The notes below the pieces were generated by a model, which worked only from the letters and a program-made list of their open reading frames with translations, did no database searches and was not told where the DNA came from. Position numbers and translations under genes: made by a program. This document shows positions 1 through 30,297 of a DNA stretch of 64,000 bases, in pieces (positions within the stretch are counted from its first letter, which is position 1; every line of letters begins with the position of its first letter). The stretch comes from Engraulis encrasicolus (lineage: Eukaryota; Chordata; Actinopteri; Clupeiformes; Engraulidae), in NCBI RefSeq assembly GCF_034702125.1, contig NC_085868.1:40254359-40318358 (forward strand), given 5' to 3'.

Positions 1-2623
1 ACGGAAAGCGGCTGTAAATGAAACATGATTGGGGTTTGCTTGGGCTTGATATGGACAACCGCTCCTGAGGTCTTTGGGGAGGGGAAGTTTCCTTAGCTGA
101 ATGTTAATGTCCAGATGCAGCACAAACAGAGAAAAAGAGGAGAGAGAAAGCGAACGAGAAGTGGGGGGAAAAAAGAAAGAGATAAAGCTCCTCTCTCTTT
201 TCTATCATCTTCCCACAGGAGCTGAATCAATACTCCCTCTGTGTCTGTGTCTGCGTCTGTGTCTGAGTCTGTGTCTGTGTCTGTGTCTGCGTCTGCGTCT
301 GTGGCCGTTGCCCATTGCAGAGAACAAACTGTGGCTGTCTCATAGAGGGGGGTCATTTAGGCATATTGGTTGTTTATATTAATGATTTGTTGTCATATTG
401 GAGTGGTTTTTATTACCTCGCACTCGGAATGACTGTTTTATTGCTTGGTAATCCGATAGCCTTATGTTTTCGGCATGTTTTTTGCACACATTTCATTTAC
501 TTTATTTGAAATACGGTAGTAACGATTTGGTTAATGAGACATTGGTGTTTTGTGTACCGAGCTCAAGATGTTGTATATGTACTCCTGTCTTGTTATCTGT
601 GGAAATATCTGTAAAGACAGGAACATGCATAGTTGGGTCTCTCTTCTTTTACCCAAATTGTAACAACCGATCTGGTTTTTAGGTTTCACATTCTTTTTGT
701 CGCTCTGCATATACACTGTAGGTGCATTTGCAAATGGTATTGTATGTTCACCACCGATAGCCAACCTGCCTTAAAGTATTCAATGAAAAATGGACGCTGA
801 GCATTCATTATAAGAATCAGCATGGTCCGATTGACTGTAGAGCAGCTCTTCAGTTACAACAATGAGGCAATTGAGAGATGCCCGTTGACCCCCTTGCCCA
901 TGAACACTTCTTGTTCTTGTCAATGGAGAGATTTGCCAGACCGCGACCTTTGTCTATGAGCTTGCATGGATGCAATAGCCAGGCTAGTGTTGACCTATAA
1001 CCGGCTGTGCCACAATGTGTAATTGGTCTGATTAGCTCAATTAACTCGGTGCCGCTTGTTAACACTCACCACCATCCCAGTCAGTATTTCACACAGTAGC
1101 CTACTGCGTCAAAAAAATGGGCCCTACCGTGGTGATTCCGGCCCCAGTCCTTTGCCGAACCTTCCCTGTTTCTCTTACCACTCGTTTTCTGACATCTCTC
1201 ACGGTCCTGTCAAAAACTAATAAAAGACCAACACACTTTTTTTTTTTAATTGTTGGAGGCAAGTGGACTTCTTTGTAGCGCTCAGAACGAAATGAAGCTC
1301 CAGAAAGAAGTGCAGTTGCTAAAACGTTTGTAAATCTCGTTCCCATTGCGCTGAAGAATGAGCAAGCATCCTAACGATTTAGCTCACTTGTTTCGACTTG
1401 TTTCGACATGTTTCGACGGTATACTTCCGTCTTCATCAGAGGGTCACTGAATCATGTCAGGTGAAAGATTGAACTTTTATACGTCTTAGGTAAAAGAACA
1501 TCTAGAGTGTTGATTGATTTAGCTCTCTGTTTAGCGCGTCTGCCTCTTCTCATGCCAACAGTTTGTTGTGAGGTCCAGAGTTAGAGCCCTGTGTGGCAGA
1601 CTGCACAGGAAGACTTCAGTTGCACATAGATAAACGATCATTCAGACATTTTCTCACAGTGTTGTCTCTCTTGTCTGCGTCTCCCTCGTGAGCAGCTGTG
1701 TCCATACTGCACATGACAGACATGATGTGGATAAATGAGAAACAGAATCTCCATAGGCTTCCTCCTCACAGTGCTGTCTCTCTCTGTGTCCAACAATTCT
1801 GGTACCTCACTTTGCTTAATGGAGACCTGGTGGTCAAAACCTTAGGCTCATACGAGATTTTTGTCTATCGATGGAGAAAAAACATGTGAGCGAGAACTTG
1901 TTGTCACGATGTGGGTGTTATTAAAACAGCGCATTTAAAGTCGGCCACAAATATGACCGAGACGATGAGCTCGCACCAGTTTGCTCTATTAACACACCAC
2001 GTGTGAGTAGGGGGACAGGCATCGAGGAGGAGCTGAAGTGGGGACCTGCGCAAACTTGTGTAGAGGTGTGAGACAAGACTCATATACACCCGTGAGTGAG
2101 TTGTTGACTAACCAGTTCATGGGCGCGTGACCTCGGAGGAGGTCTGCAGACGAGCGTTGAAGGGGATAAGCAACTGCAGAGGTTGCAAGATCTGACTGCA
2201 GTCGCATTCATCCCGCGATAGTTTGACACCATGTGACATGTCACCTCGTTGACGCAACATCACCGAAATTTTGAAGTTTGACAGGAAATCTAACCGTCAT
2301 GCAGCATTTTCATCCAGAGTGCATTGCTGTCTAAATGCGCATGCATGCGTTGATGACTAATCGAATGCACTTATTGTGCTCCTTTTAATAAGTCACTTAA
2401 GTCGTTAAGACACGCCATTAAGAACTTGCTGTTACCAGAATGGCAACGACCAAACTGTAGTGCATTGCTAAAGGCCCTGTGTTATGACGTAGTATAGTAC
2501 TTAACTTTTCAATGAATATTACAGCGTGCCGCTGGAGGTACGGTGTGCATTAAGGGGCTATGAAGTCACTCTGTTTTCACTTTTACTGAATGAGAATCTT
2601 TATAGAGTTCTTCCTCACCATGT
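1..2623 (+). other. NHS intron 1 (3' part)
   Basis: No coding exon is supported. It holds a CTGTGT/CTGCGT minisatellite (237-303), a SINE fragment (about 1118-1235), a TTTCGAC repeat (1390-1420) followed by CTTCCGTCTTCATCAG, and degraded copies of the exon-2 acceptor region (1645-1805). The rest is unremarkable AT-rich intron. Confidence 0.6.
1645..1805 (+). repeat. Degraded copies of the NHS exon-2 acceptor region
   Basis: At 1687-1708 the sequence CGTGAGCAGCTGTGTCCA matches the exon-2 border CGTGTGAGTAGCTGTGTCCA (2765-2784), including the AG and the first exon bases. At 1736-1795 the run GAATCT..ATAG..TTCCTCCTCAC..TG.T.TCTCTCTC matches the upstream flank at 2591-2640, followed by TGTGTCCAAC as in exon 2. 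An open frame at 1698-1889 results from this but has no coding support. Confidence 0.55.
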
Positions 2624-2766
<143 letters not shown>

Positions 2767-2775
2767 TGTGAGTAG

Positions 2776-20039
<17,264 letters not shown>

Positions 20040-22124
20040 CCCATGTTTCCTCCTTTTTTATCAGACATAAAAGAAGAACAAGAAGAGGGGTATTCCTCGA
20101 ACTGAAAAATAATATCATTTCTGATGAGTTCAACAGAAAAAAGAAGAAAGACAACAGAGGACTCGGAAACAGACTGTGTCATACGTACACATTACATGCT
20201 CTCGTGTTTTTAATAATCTTATATACTGTATCTGTCTGCCCAGGAGGACACTGTAGATGGCGGCAATATCCTGTGTTCAGCTGACATATTTTTTAAACAA
20301 TACCTAAAACTTAAAACTAAAATGTTCAAAACATTGCCAGAAACGACATACTCACTTAACATTTCTGTTTGAATTTGGAGAAACTTCAGTGATGTTTTTA
20401 AGAGTTTAGGGGTTACCATATCAGATTTATTTGAAGAAAAAGAAAGCATAACGTTTTTTGAAGTATCACTATTTTACCAACCTCTTCATATCAACTGAAC
20501 CATTTACAAATTTAGATTTCATGAAATGGTAGGTCCATTTGTTCTATAACTGTAGGCAACTATCCTCCACTAGATTTGGGTTAAGGACCTGAGGACCTTA
20601 AAGATACCATGCATACATATTTCACTATATGCATTCTGCACTATTGTGCCACAAAAGAGAAGTATTTTTGTCTGTAGTCATAGACCCACATAGTTGTTAA
20701 AGGCAGGTGTATTGGGACAATCGTACTATTGCCTTGAACACGCTTTCCACAGGTGACATTTTGTTTCACCACGAAACATCTGCATGAAGCTAAATCCTAA
20801 AAAAAAGTTACTTTTACGCGCGTTGTTGAGAAGCGGTTGGGAAAAGATGCTGCAGATTTTACCGGAGAGCAGAAATCCACAATGATGGACATTCCAGGTT
20901 ACGGAAGGCCTTGCTCCTCCTATACGATAGACTAGAGTTTTGACGAGTGATTGGAGAGACAGTGTTTTGATATCTGAAAGCTTGACTGATTAGCTTGGCA
21001 GCAGAGCGAGCAAACAGAGTAGGTGGAGACGCTACTAACACTATGATGAGATGCATTAAGACTGTAATTGATCCTTGGTAAGAACTGTTTTTGGTAAGAG
21101 ATTGATAGGACTGTTTTTTTTAAAAAAAAAACCTAAAATTCCTTTTGCACTTGATGATAATACAGAATACCTTAAGAAGATTCCACTACATTGTGTGTGT
21201 TTCATGAATATTAGTTGATGAAGGTATCATTGAAAACCACTTGAACTGACTCTAGGTCAAGGTGCAGATAAAATATCCGTGTCATTAAGGCAAGGAATTG
21301 TTTATTGCTGATATTTATCACACTGCATTCTGTAGATATATTCATTTTAGTTGTGGCCTATGGTAGGTTTCCACACACCTCATCACCCACACACGTACTG
21401 TATAGGCCATACTACCTTCAAAATACTTATCATTTGAATGAGACCAGTTGCTTAATTTTGTGTCCAAAGTCTTCAGGTATAATATATAAAAATCGCTGCA
21501 TAAGTACCTTGCCAACGCAGAGGCCAATGTTACGATTGATTGGTTGTTTTAATACATCATTGGAGAAACCGGTCAAGCAAAACTTTTGGTGTATTCTATG
21601 AATACCAGTGCATTGAAATTTACTGTTAGTTAAAGCCTGAATGGAAAGAAAAAATGTCATGACTGATTTGATAAATGAAAAAAGTATGATCTGGACTTAC
21701 ACTGTGCTATCAAGACAGGGGAGACGACAGTTTCATAGAATTTACATTCATCACATCCTCCACTGGATGGTCGACTTTGAAACTGTATCCTTGCTTTTAC
21801 ATGTTTTTAAATTTGTCATAACTTGCAATAGAAGCAGTCAAATTAATACAGGGAGCTTGTCCAATGACGAAAACCTTGCCAGTACACATAGAAAACTACC
21901 ATACTTCCAGATGACTTGAACTTAAATCAGTGTTCTGTAAATGTTTAAAGTGTTTCTTTGTTGCACCATTGTAAATTTTGTCAGAGCTTTATTGGTGGGT
22001 GGTCAACCAGACAATCTAAAAAAGGCACTATTGAATCCTCAGTTGGGATTCTTTGAACCATTTAGGAGACAAATAATGTGAAAGCTGTCAAACACAAGAA
22101 TAAGTGCCCCGGAGCGATGCTTGA

Positions 22125-22340
22125 AGCTAGCCTGGTTGTCGGACCAAGTTTGTGGAAGAAGCTTGGGTCTGGTAGATGGAGCTCAGTCCCATAGGTCTGA
22201 ACAGAGCTACCATGTGTTTTTCATTGGTTTCAGGTTTGATCTGAACCAGGGAGAACCCTGTGGTTAGTCTGGTTGGCCTGGCTGACTTGAACCCAAAACT
22301 CAACGTAGCATCACACAGGCAGTATGGAACCAGGCTAGCT
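22125..22340. mobile_element. Inverted-repeat element in the NHS 3' UTR
   Basis: The ends AGCTAGCCTGGTTGT and AACCAGGCTAGCT are inverted. The target duplication is unclear. A related fragment appears to lie around 28950-29175 (GTAGCCAGGCTGTGCCC to GATAATCAGGCTAG). Confidence 0.6.
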
Positions 22341-24895
22341 AAAGGTGAAGATCCAAAAAGACAAAATGAGAAGACAACATTTAAGAGAAGAGTGTGAGAC
22401 CAAGGACATATGGTTGGCCAAAGTGTACGATCTCTGATATTCATTCATTCTGCATCCTCCTCTCCCCCTTCATAGACACTGGGTGAATCGCAATATGTGT
22501 CCTTGCCTCCTCCACTTGTGCTTGTCTCCTCGTCCCTCGTCCTGGCCCCTCCTCCGTGGAGAAAACGATAAAGTTTCCCAGCTGTCAGCCTCGCCACAAC
22601 AACTTTTGAGGGACTGTTTTTCATTCACCATCCCAATTGCAAATGAGAAAAACACTTTACAATTGAGCTTTTGCAAGATATTGAAATATAATGCTGTTGT
22701 CAGTGATGTCATCATGACGAGAAGCAAGTGGAGGAGGCAAGTGGAGGAGGCAAGGTCACATATTGGGATGCACCCACTCTCTCCGCTGAACAACTCCACA
22801 CCCCCTCGCATCCCAACTCTGACCCTTCCCCCATTACTTGTTCCCAACTCAATACTGGTTGTTGTTGTTTTATCACCCATGACTCACGAGTATACCCTTA
22901 CCAGTCAGTGGACTGCCGTTAAAGTGCTATGTCCTCCATGTCTTGGCTATAAGCTTGGGTGATAGTTTTATAACGTACAGCTGTGCTAGAACGAATGGAT
23001 TGTGGCTGAAGTATGTTCCTTGCTCCTAAGGAAGTGACAGTGGGGAAGGCAAAGGGGTTCCCCCGTTATGTTTTTGTTTTTCACTCGTCTTCTCTCATAC
23101 AATTGGTCGGCGGTTCAGGGGTCTTTGTTTATTTTTGTTACTTTGAGAGAGAAAACAAACAAACAAACAAACAAACAAAAAAGAGAATATGAGTCAATGA
23201 TTTTTGTGATTCTTTGTCACCCTGTACGTGTGGCCCCTGGGCTCCTGTAAGACGCGTCAAAATCTATTGAAGCTGTTAAATGCTGACAATATGGTACATA
23301 GGAAATATTTTTAATTATGGGATATTTTAATCCAGAGAATTATTTTGTTAATAAAGATAGAAATGACAATAAATCTTTATTTAAATTTAATGCTGGTTGA
23401 AGATATTTGATATAAGAGGATATATCAACACAGCTGTGTTAAAAAAAGAAAAAAGAATGAACTAAGAATCTTTTTTGAAAGTAGCTGTAATTCACAAACT
23501 TAAAAAGAAAAAAAGAATAATAAGCTACTGTGTATGCTATTGAACACTAGTTAGATGTTTTTGGTGCTCTGAATTTATTCTGTATTATTGGCCATGTTGT
23601 ATTTCATTGTTGCCATTCAGAACTGATTCCTGTATTTCTCATCCTATACATGGGGTTGCAGATGGTAGTGCTCACCTCGGTGCCGGCTATATAATGGCAC
23701 TCATGAACTCACCCTCAACACTAGTGACGTCTGGAGAAAAACCTGATATTGTAGCATTGTAGCCATATCTGTTTTTAACGATTTTTATTTTATCATTTAA
23801 AAAAAGCAGAAAAAAACAATTCCAAATCCTCACTTATCATATGACTACTGGCTTTGCTCCAAGAGTAACAGCTCTCATGTTTTCCACAGTTTGTGCTTTT
23901 TGGAAATGTTTTTATTTGAGAACATTTTAAAAAGGGAACAACTAACTGGACACTTGACTTGTCTTGTCTTGTGTGTCTCAGTACTATGTCTTAAAAGTAA
24001 CATGAGATCTCACCCTGTTTGACATTGTCTTGATTCCCCTGTGCGTGCTCCGCGAGAGGCGTCACAGTTTAGGACTGTTGTTTACTATGTACTGTTTTTT
24101 CAACACTGGAGTAAATACGGATCATCATCAAATGTCATTCCATTGTCTGAAACGTGTTGGCACTTATACACACCATTTTGGGACATTCAGACATTTCTTA
24201 CAAGAGAGACATGTTAATATATTTTTGGTCTTTTTTCTTCCTTGCTGTATTCCCTTGACGTTTTAGTGACCATGTGAAAAGAATCACCTTAGACTGTTCT
24301 TGTGTTGTTTTTCTAAAAAGAAAAAAAAAGATCTACTTTCATCATCACAATTCATTCCATCCTCATGATATGTGACTGGGAAAAGCACAGTTCTTATGTT
24401 TGCCAAAGGGTATGTACAGATGTGACGACAGATACATGAAATAATTTTTTGGGGGAAGGGCAACACAAGAAACTCCTGAGAGCCTCAGTGTAGCGGACTG
24501 GCTTAGAACCATTTCATTCAGGTGGTAATCTCCAATTTAAACCAGATTTGCATCCATTTTTGTATTTTTGTATAAACCTGTACATATGTTCTTTTTAAAC
24601 TGTTGGGGAAAGTGTTGCTTTTGTTACAAAAGAAAAAAAACACATTTTTAAAAAAATCTATAAAAATGCTGAAATGTTTAAAAAAAAAAAAAAAAAAGGA
24701 GAAGGGAAGAAAAAAAAGAGTTGAGACAAGTTTTCAAACGTTTACATTAATTCCAAGCCTTTGTATATTTTGAGCTTGTGCTACACTTTTGTTCTTGTAT
24801 TTATTTTTTAGTACACATTGTGGAAATCTCATTGTAAATCTGAACCATTTGCCAGGACTACTGGCTGCTTAGTAACTGTGCATAGAAAAAAGGCC

Positions 24896-24901
24896 AATAA
24901 A
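24896..24901 (+). terminator. NHS: Distal NHS polyadenylation signal
   Basis: AATAAA followed within 30 bp by a GT-rich element. Proximal alternatives are at 23350-23355 and 23368-23373. Confidence 0.5.
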
Positions 24902-24964
24902 TGTGATTGCGTTGAACAAATGTGACTGTTACTGACTAATAACCTCATCAAGCATCTTGCAGGC

Positions 24965-25154
24965 CAGTGGTGTAGTCTACTTTTTTGTGGTGGGTATACT
25001 GTATATTTGAGCATTTTTTGAAGTGGGTATACCATTAATATTTGTGCCATTCTAAATAATGTATCAATCAATTTTAAGTGGGTATAGTGAAATCCCTGAA
25101 ATTTTGAAGTGGGTATACTCCGTATACCCGCGTTCTACGTAGACTACACCACTG
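24965..25154. mobile_element. hAT-type MITE, 190 bp
   Basis: The inverted ends CAGTGGTGTAGTCTAC and GTAGACTACACCACTG are perfect over 16 bp and flanked by perfect TTGCAGGC duplications (24957-24964, 25155-25162). Internal GTGGGTATAC words repeat five times. Confidence 0.93.
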
Positions 25155-25162
25155 TTGCAGGC

Positions 25163-26339
25163 CTAGAATTTATGAAGTTGAGTTTGAAGTTGTTATATAT
25201 CAGATGCATCGGTAGGTGGCACTGTGTAGCCAGGAGGGAAAGAACACCACTACATGGAGGCTGCCGCATGGCTCCAATTAGGTCGCATTTACACATCAGC
25301 AAGACTCTGCCTCTGGAATGACACAAAACGATAAGCATGCACATATATATTTTAAATAAATCAATTCAAAGGTCACGTTCACAACCACCAGCTCCAAATG
25401 CATACGGACACCATTGCGCACCATTTTAACTTGGACCACCACCACCACCACACCACTGGGCAAGCTAAGTCAAATAAAGGAACTACAAATAGCCTAACTT
25501 TATCTTCAATTAAACTTGGCAGCGGTGCTTCTTCTGGTAAATTGCATGCCATTTGTTAGGCTACTAGTTAGGGGGACAATAGAATCTCACCTTTTTTTGG
25601 CTGTCTTTCAGGGGTCAACTTGGTGCCTCGTCTCTTTAGGGTCTCCCTAAACAAATCTGAGGATGTTCTCAGACGGGGCTTCATAGCAGAGCTCAGTGCG
25701 AGATCAGACGCATTCCTCTCTATTGCTATAGGGCAAGTTCTGGGACAACCAGGGACGTTTGGCTTGGTCCGTTCTTCTTTGTTCATCTGACAGCTAGCCT
25801 GAGTAAGATATCAATGGCAGAGGCATTGGGTTTTAAAGCTTAACGTTAAGCTCCTGTAAAAGCAGACTGAAGAAAAAAGTTGAATAGCCTAGGCCTACTC
25901 TGTGTTTGACAGGAGGTCCAAAATCGTCGAGGTCTCAGGAAGTGCATCAAACATTGAACACCAATTAATGACTATTCGGTGAAGAGTTTCTGTTGATAAA
26001 TTCACGCGCTGATATTTGCGTGACAAAAACCAAAGACTTTGGTGGGGTAACCTAGGCCTACTTGAGCGCGAGTTCTTCATTGGACTAGACTAGAGTAGGA
26101 CTAGGACCCAAGATAATGTCATCATTCACACTTCCTTAATGTGGCAGATGTGATAGAAATCACTCCGGGGAGGGAAACCCCTTCGGTTACACTAGCCTAC
26201 AACCGTCATTGTATGTGATTAATTATTAGTAGTAGCAATCCCAAGAATGTTTTGATACAACGTTGACTAAAGAAGGATGACTTAAGTAACAAAGCATTTC
26301 AGTGATTAGTTCATGTCTTATTGAACCACATTCTCAGAT
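25163..26339. other. NHS-RAI2 intergenic stretch
   Basis: No gene supported. A short CAC run at 25435-25455 is the only obvious pattern. Confidence 0.4.
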
Positions 26340-26640
26340 GCATTTCAGCGCCCTGCCCTGTCAAGCGTGGCGCGCGCGCACAACAAGGAGGAGGAACATG
26401 CGAACGGCGGTCATATCATTGCACTCCAGATCCTTGAAGGTTTCATTGGGAAATTTGTAGGCTGTGTTGCCTCATCTGCTGATATGATGCAAATTAAACA
26501 GCCCACCCCATCCTCAGTTGGCAAATCATGACATTGTCCACTGCCCAATGTAGCGAATGATGATATTTCCCAATCCTCAGATGGAGCACTGAAGGGGATT
26601 ACGACTGTAGCCTACTGCGCGAGGCAAAAAACAAACAGGG
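26340..26640 (+). promoter_or_regulatory. Candidate RAI2 first (non-coding) exon and promoter
   Basis: A short CpG-containing patch (GGCGCGCGCGCAC, CGAACGGCGG) in an AT-rich interval is followed by a perfect octamer ATGCAAAT (26487-26494). A consensus-like donor, CAGG|GTAAGA, is at 26639-26645, and no coding ORF is present. RAI2 in other vertebrates has non-coding 5' exons spliced to one coding exon, and an acceptor exists at 34914. The pairing is an inference. Confidence 0.35.
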
Positions 26641-26929
26641 TAAGATACATTTCTTTTATCACGCTATGACAATTTATCATGTTTGTAATTTATTTTTGTG
26701 CCAATGAAAGGAGTTAATCTACTTATTTAACGCACTCCGTTCTAAAGAATGTAAAACTATCACTGATGGCGTGCCGTTAGTGGACAGTATGATAAATTGC
26801 AACTCTGGTGAACGTGCGAATTTAAGCCATGCAAGTTATTGCTCATAAATGCCTAGCTGGTGAGTATTTTAATGACACAGACAATGCGAAACAATCGGCG
26901 TAATGGAAATCATAGGTCTAAATAATGGA

Positions 26930-26930
26930 T

Positions 26931-26998
<68 letters not shown>
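26930..26998 (+). repeat. (TAA)n microsatellite
   Basis: More than 20 TAA units. Confidence 0.95.
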
Positions 26999-26999
<1 letters not shown>

Positions 27000-27659
27000 T
27001 AAATACTTTATCTTTCAAGTATGTGTTTGATCTTCTCCGTTGATGACTAAACATATTTGGCATTCCTTCTAACTTAATAGTCAAGTAACTCAATAATAAT
27101 GCTTGGTTATTAGCATCAGTTCACACAGAGACAAAGAGAGAGACAGAGAGTTTGTCACAGGATGTTTTGTGTGCCTGGATGGCTGCTTTCCCTTTTTCTT
27201 GTTTTCTTGCAACAAGAACAACTCTGCTGGAGGGTGGGGCACACAAACTCAAACAGGGGACAAGAACGCAAGCAACAGCCGGGAGTCATTAAAACAGGGA
27301 GATCACTCTGGTGTACCCCTCTCACGTTCAGATCTCTTATGTTGGGTTTCTTTCAGAGGTGTGTGAAATGAAAGAAGTACTGTCATAGTGTAGGCTACCT
27401 ATACAGTGGAATAACTGGTATGGGGTATAAACTGTGTCGGAAGTGTATGCAGTGCACTGCAACGCTATTCAGTCAATCAAAATATTCATATAACAATAGC
27501 ACTCAAAGTGTAGTGACTCAAAGTGCTTTCATACACAAACATTATCAAATTCACACCAGCTCTGGAGGCTGCCAAGAAGGCACCAATTGTCAGGTGCTAA
27601 CACGTTCTCGCTCTCACACACTCAGACACACGTACAGACACACACGTACACACACGCAC

Positions 27660-27940
27660 CAGTGGCGTGCACAGACATTTTTGGGGGGCAGGTTCTCGAG
27701 GTGGGGGGAACTTCAGGCTGCCTTACTAGGCATATATATTGAGTAGGGAAATTATTGCCACATGCTTTTGATCATCAAGAACTTGTAGATAATCATGTCA
27801 ACACGGACTACAGTACACTGACATTTTTTTTCTTCTTTAAAGCCTTCAAAAGACGTCAAAGAGCCTTCAAAAGGGGCATTTATGTCCAGTAGGGCAAAGG
27901 GGCAGGTGCTTTAGCGCCACCTCATCCCATACACGCGTCT
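27660..27940. mobile_element. Probable hAT-type relic
   Basis: The left end CAGTGGCGTGCACAGACATT is a typical hAT MITE terminus followed by G-rich GGGGGGCAGGT. The right end is degraded, and no clean 8-bp duplication is visible. Confidence 0.4.
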
Positions 27941-27949
27941 ATCACACAC

Positions 27950-28020
<71 letters not shown>
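27950..28020 (+). repeat. (CA)n microsatellite
   Basis: About 35 CA units. Confidence 0.95.
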
Positions 28021-28024
<4 letters not shown>

Positions 28025-28145
28025 GTAATAGGTAGTTAGTTCAAGTTGTCGTTACATCAGTGAGACTTCCACTCCTACTCTAGACACCTCTGCTTAGTTA
28101 CTTTTCAGCTCAGGCGTCATCTAGTGACTCCGTATTCCTGTAGCC

Positions 28146-28565
28146 CAGGAGTCAGGAACCTTTTTGGTGGAGAGAGCCATAAACGCCAAATTTTAAAAAA
28201 TACATTTTCACGAGAGCCATACCATTTTAAAAACACTGAATACAATCAAAAGCATGTATTTCAATTAAGCCCAACAATTCTAGAATGTACTGTCAAATTA
28301 TTGCTTTTATTGATAACAGGTAAGTGTAGGGTTACCAACTGTCAACTTTATTATGGTGAGGGTTTGGGAGAATTTTGTATTTCTTTGATGTAATTTCCTG
28401 CATTTTAACACTTGTTAACCTCCCTTGTCCCGTTTCAACTCTATATGGAACCCGTACTTTTATAAATACAGGACGATTCCATATTTCAAGGGATGGTTGG
28501 CGACCCTAGATAAGTAAGAGCCAGATACAGTTCCCAAAAGAGCCAGATATGGCTCTAGACCCCTG
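28146..28565. mobile_element. hAT-type MITE with nested second MITE
   Basis: The outer ends CAGGAGTCAGGAACC and GGCTCTAGACCCCTG are flanked by perfect CTGTAGCC duplications (28138-28145, 28566-28573). The body repeats GAGAGCCATA. A second element (28327-28508) with ends TAGGGTTACCAAC and GTTGGCGACCCTA lies inside, flanked by GGTAAGTG / GATAAGTA (6 of 8). Confidence 0.88.
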
Positions 28566-29380
28566 CTGTAGCCTAATTATCATCGACATTCAAACCTCTT
28601 CCACACTTGTTCTGACCAAGAGCTTCACAACTAACATTCTCAAACGGCATGGTTGAGCCACCTCCCTTGGACTGATAGAGGGCGGAAAAGGCTGAGCTAA
28701 AGTTGAAACCAAAAATGTTCTTGTCCCAATAGAACGTCTCTGCTTAAACATCACATCACTGCCTTGAACACGCCTCTACCCAGCACCGTTGGTGATGCTC
28801 AAAGTTGATTGCTTCCCGACAAAGTGGGTGGAGTTCCCCTGCCAGGGGGAACTCGAAAGTACCTAAACCAGCTCTTTACCTGAGCAAGTGTAGCAGAGGC
28901 GAAGGTGTTGAGTCACTGCGAGGGCAGAGCCTGGGTAGTATTCCTGTAGCCAGGCTGTGCCCTCCTAGTGACGCAACACATTCAGCGTTGCAAATAGTCA
29001 GGTCAAGAGCAATGCAAGTACTTTCTGAGTTCTCCTCCCACTTTGTCTATAAGCAAACAACCATAAGCAAACCAAGGGAGGCAAGTCAACCATGGCGTTT
29101 GGGAAACGTTAATTGTTATGGTCTTGGTCAGACCTAGTCTCAAAGAGATTTGAACGTCGATGATAATCAGGCTAGTATTCCTGTACTCCTATATCATCTG
29201 CTAGTGATGCATTATGGAGTGTGATGAGTTTGACAACTACTTCAGCTACGAGGACCAACAGCATTATAATCTTAACCGTGTTCAGTCGCAGAGTACTCAT
29301 TACCCTGTTAATAAGAGGCCTGTCTCAGCCCAAGGTTTTCTTTAAAGGTTAGAGTGCAACTCATTTGCATGCAGATTGCC

Positions 29381-29382
<2 letters not shown>

Positions 29383-29462
<80 letters not shown>

Positions 29463-29650
29463 TGTGTGTGTATGCATTCGCATATGTGTGCAATGTGTGT
29501 GTGTGTGTGTGTGTGCGTGTGCGTGTGCGTTCGTGCGAGTGTGTATTCGCAATGCATGCTTGTTTGTGCGTCTGTGTGTGTGTGTGGGTGTGTGTGTGTG
29601 TGCGTGTGCGCGTGCACTCGTGCATGCATGCGTACATCTGTGTATGTGTT
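29383..29650 (+). repeat. (TG)n compound microsatellite
   Basis: About 80 bp of pure TG, then interrupted TG with GCGTGT, TGCATGC and TCTGTG steps. Confidence 0.95.
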
Positions 29651-29779
29651 GAGGGGGTGGTCGTAATTGCATTTGATGAATGAAAGCATAATACAGGTTG
29701 ACCCAGTGCGCTGCCCTGTCTAATCTGCATGCATATGTTCCATCTGATTTGCATATCCTAGTTTAGACTTTAACAGGAA

Positions 29780-30130
29780 GCCTATTGCACCACACACCCT
29801 AAATGTCAATCATTAGCCTCGTGGCTTGAGTGAAACTGAGTTTAATTGGAAATAATGAATGAGATTTTCCTCTGTAACTTAAAACCAATCTTGAATCTTT
29901 CAAATGTATACGTTATCTTCATATAGCCTACATGAATAAATGTGGGTTGTCTTCACATGTGACCTTCTTGGAGAAGCCAAGCATGTAAACTTTGATTACC
30001 TGATGCTGATTCTGATTTAATTTTTAGCCACATGGGAACTGTAATTTGATGCATACAATTAAAGACTAATTATGACAAATGCTGCAGCTTTTCCGCAATC
30101 ATAATAGCCTACAATATTTTTTTCTTGGTT
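29780..30130. other. Repeat-free AT-rich block with homeodomain-type sites
   Basis: Contains many TAAT cores (ATCATTAGCC, TTTAATTGG, CAATTAAAG, CTAATTATG) and no repeat or ORF. A candidate conserved non-coding element upstream of RAI2; not testable from one sequence. Confidence 0.25.
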
Positions 30131-30165
30131 TCAGGGACTAACCAGTGAATCAAGGAAAAGTCATC

Positions 30166-30221
<56 letters not shown>

Positions 30222-30230
30222 CAGTGTGTG

Positions 30231-30297
<67 letters not shown>
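30166..30297 (+). repeat. (TG)n microsatellite
   Basis: About 130 bp of TG with TATGTCAG and CG interruptions. Confidence 0.95.

Larger units (their letters stand above)
20040..24920 (+). other. NHS: Probable NHS 3' UTR
   Basis: An AT-rich non-coding stretch after the NHS stop with no supported ORF. Poly(A) signals AATAAA occur at 23350, 23368 and 24896. The last is followed by a TG-rich stretch (TGTGACTGTTACTGACT) typical of a distal cleavage site near 24920. Several long A or T runs and an (AAAC)n at 23153-23178 are present. One dispersed repeat (22125-22340) has inserted. The length is inferred; only poly(A) signals and the lack of other genes support it. Confidence 0.55.

Noticed and set aside
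1698..1889. 63-codon frame continuing from an exon-2-like acceptor (VSILH)
   Set aside because: It only resembles NHS exon 2 for the first few codons; the rest has no similarity and no clear donor, so it is treated as a decayed acceptor copy.
22470..22962. Open frames of 136 and 159 codons on both strands in the NHS 3' UTR
   Set aside because: Overlapping on opposite strands, no recognisable domain, no splice or promoter context.
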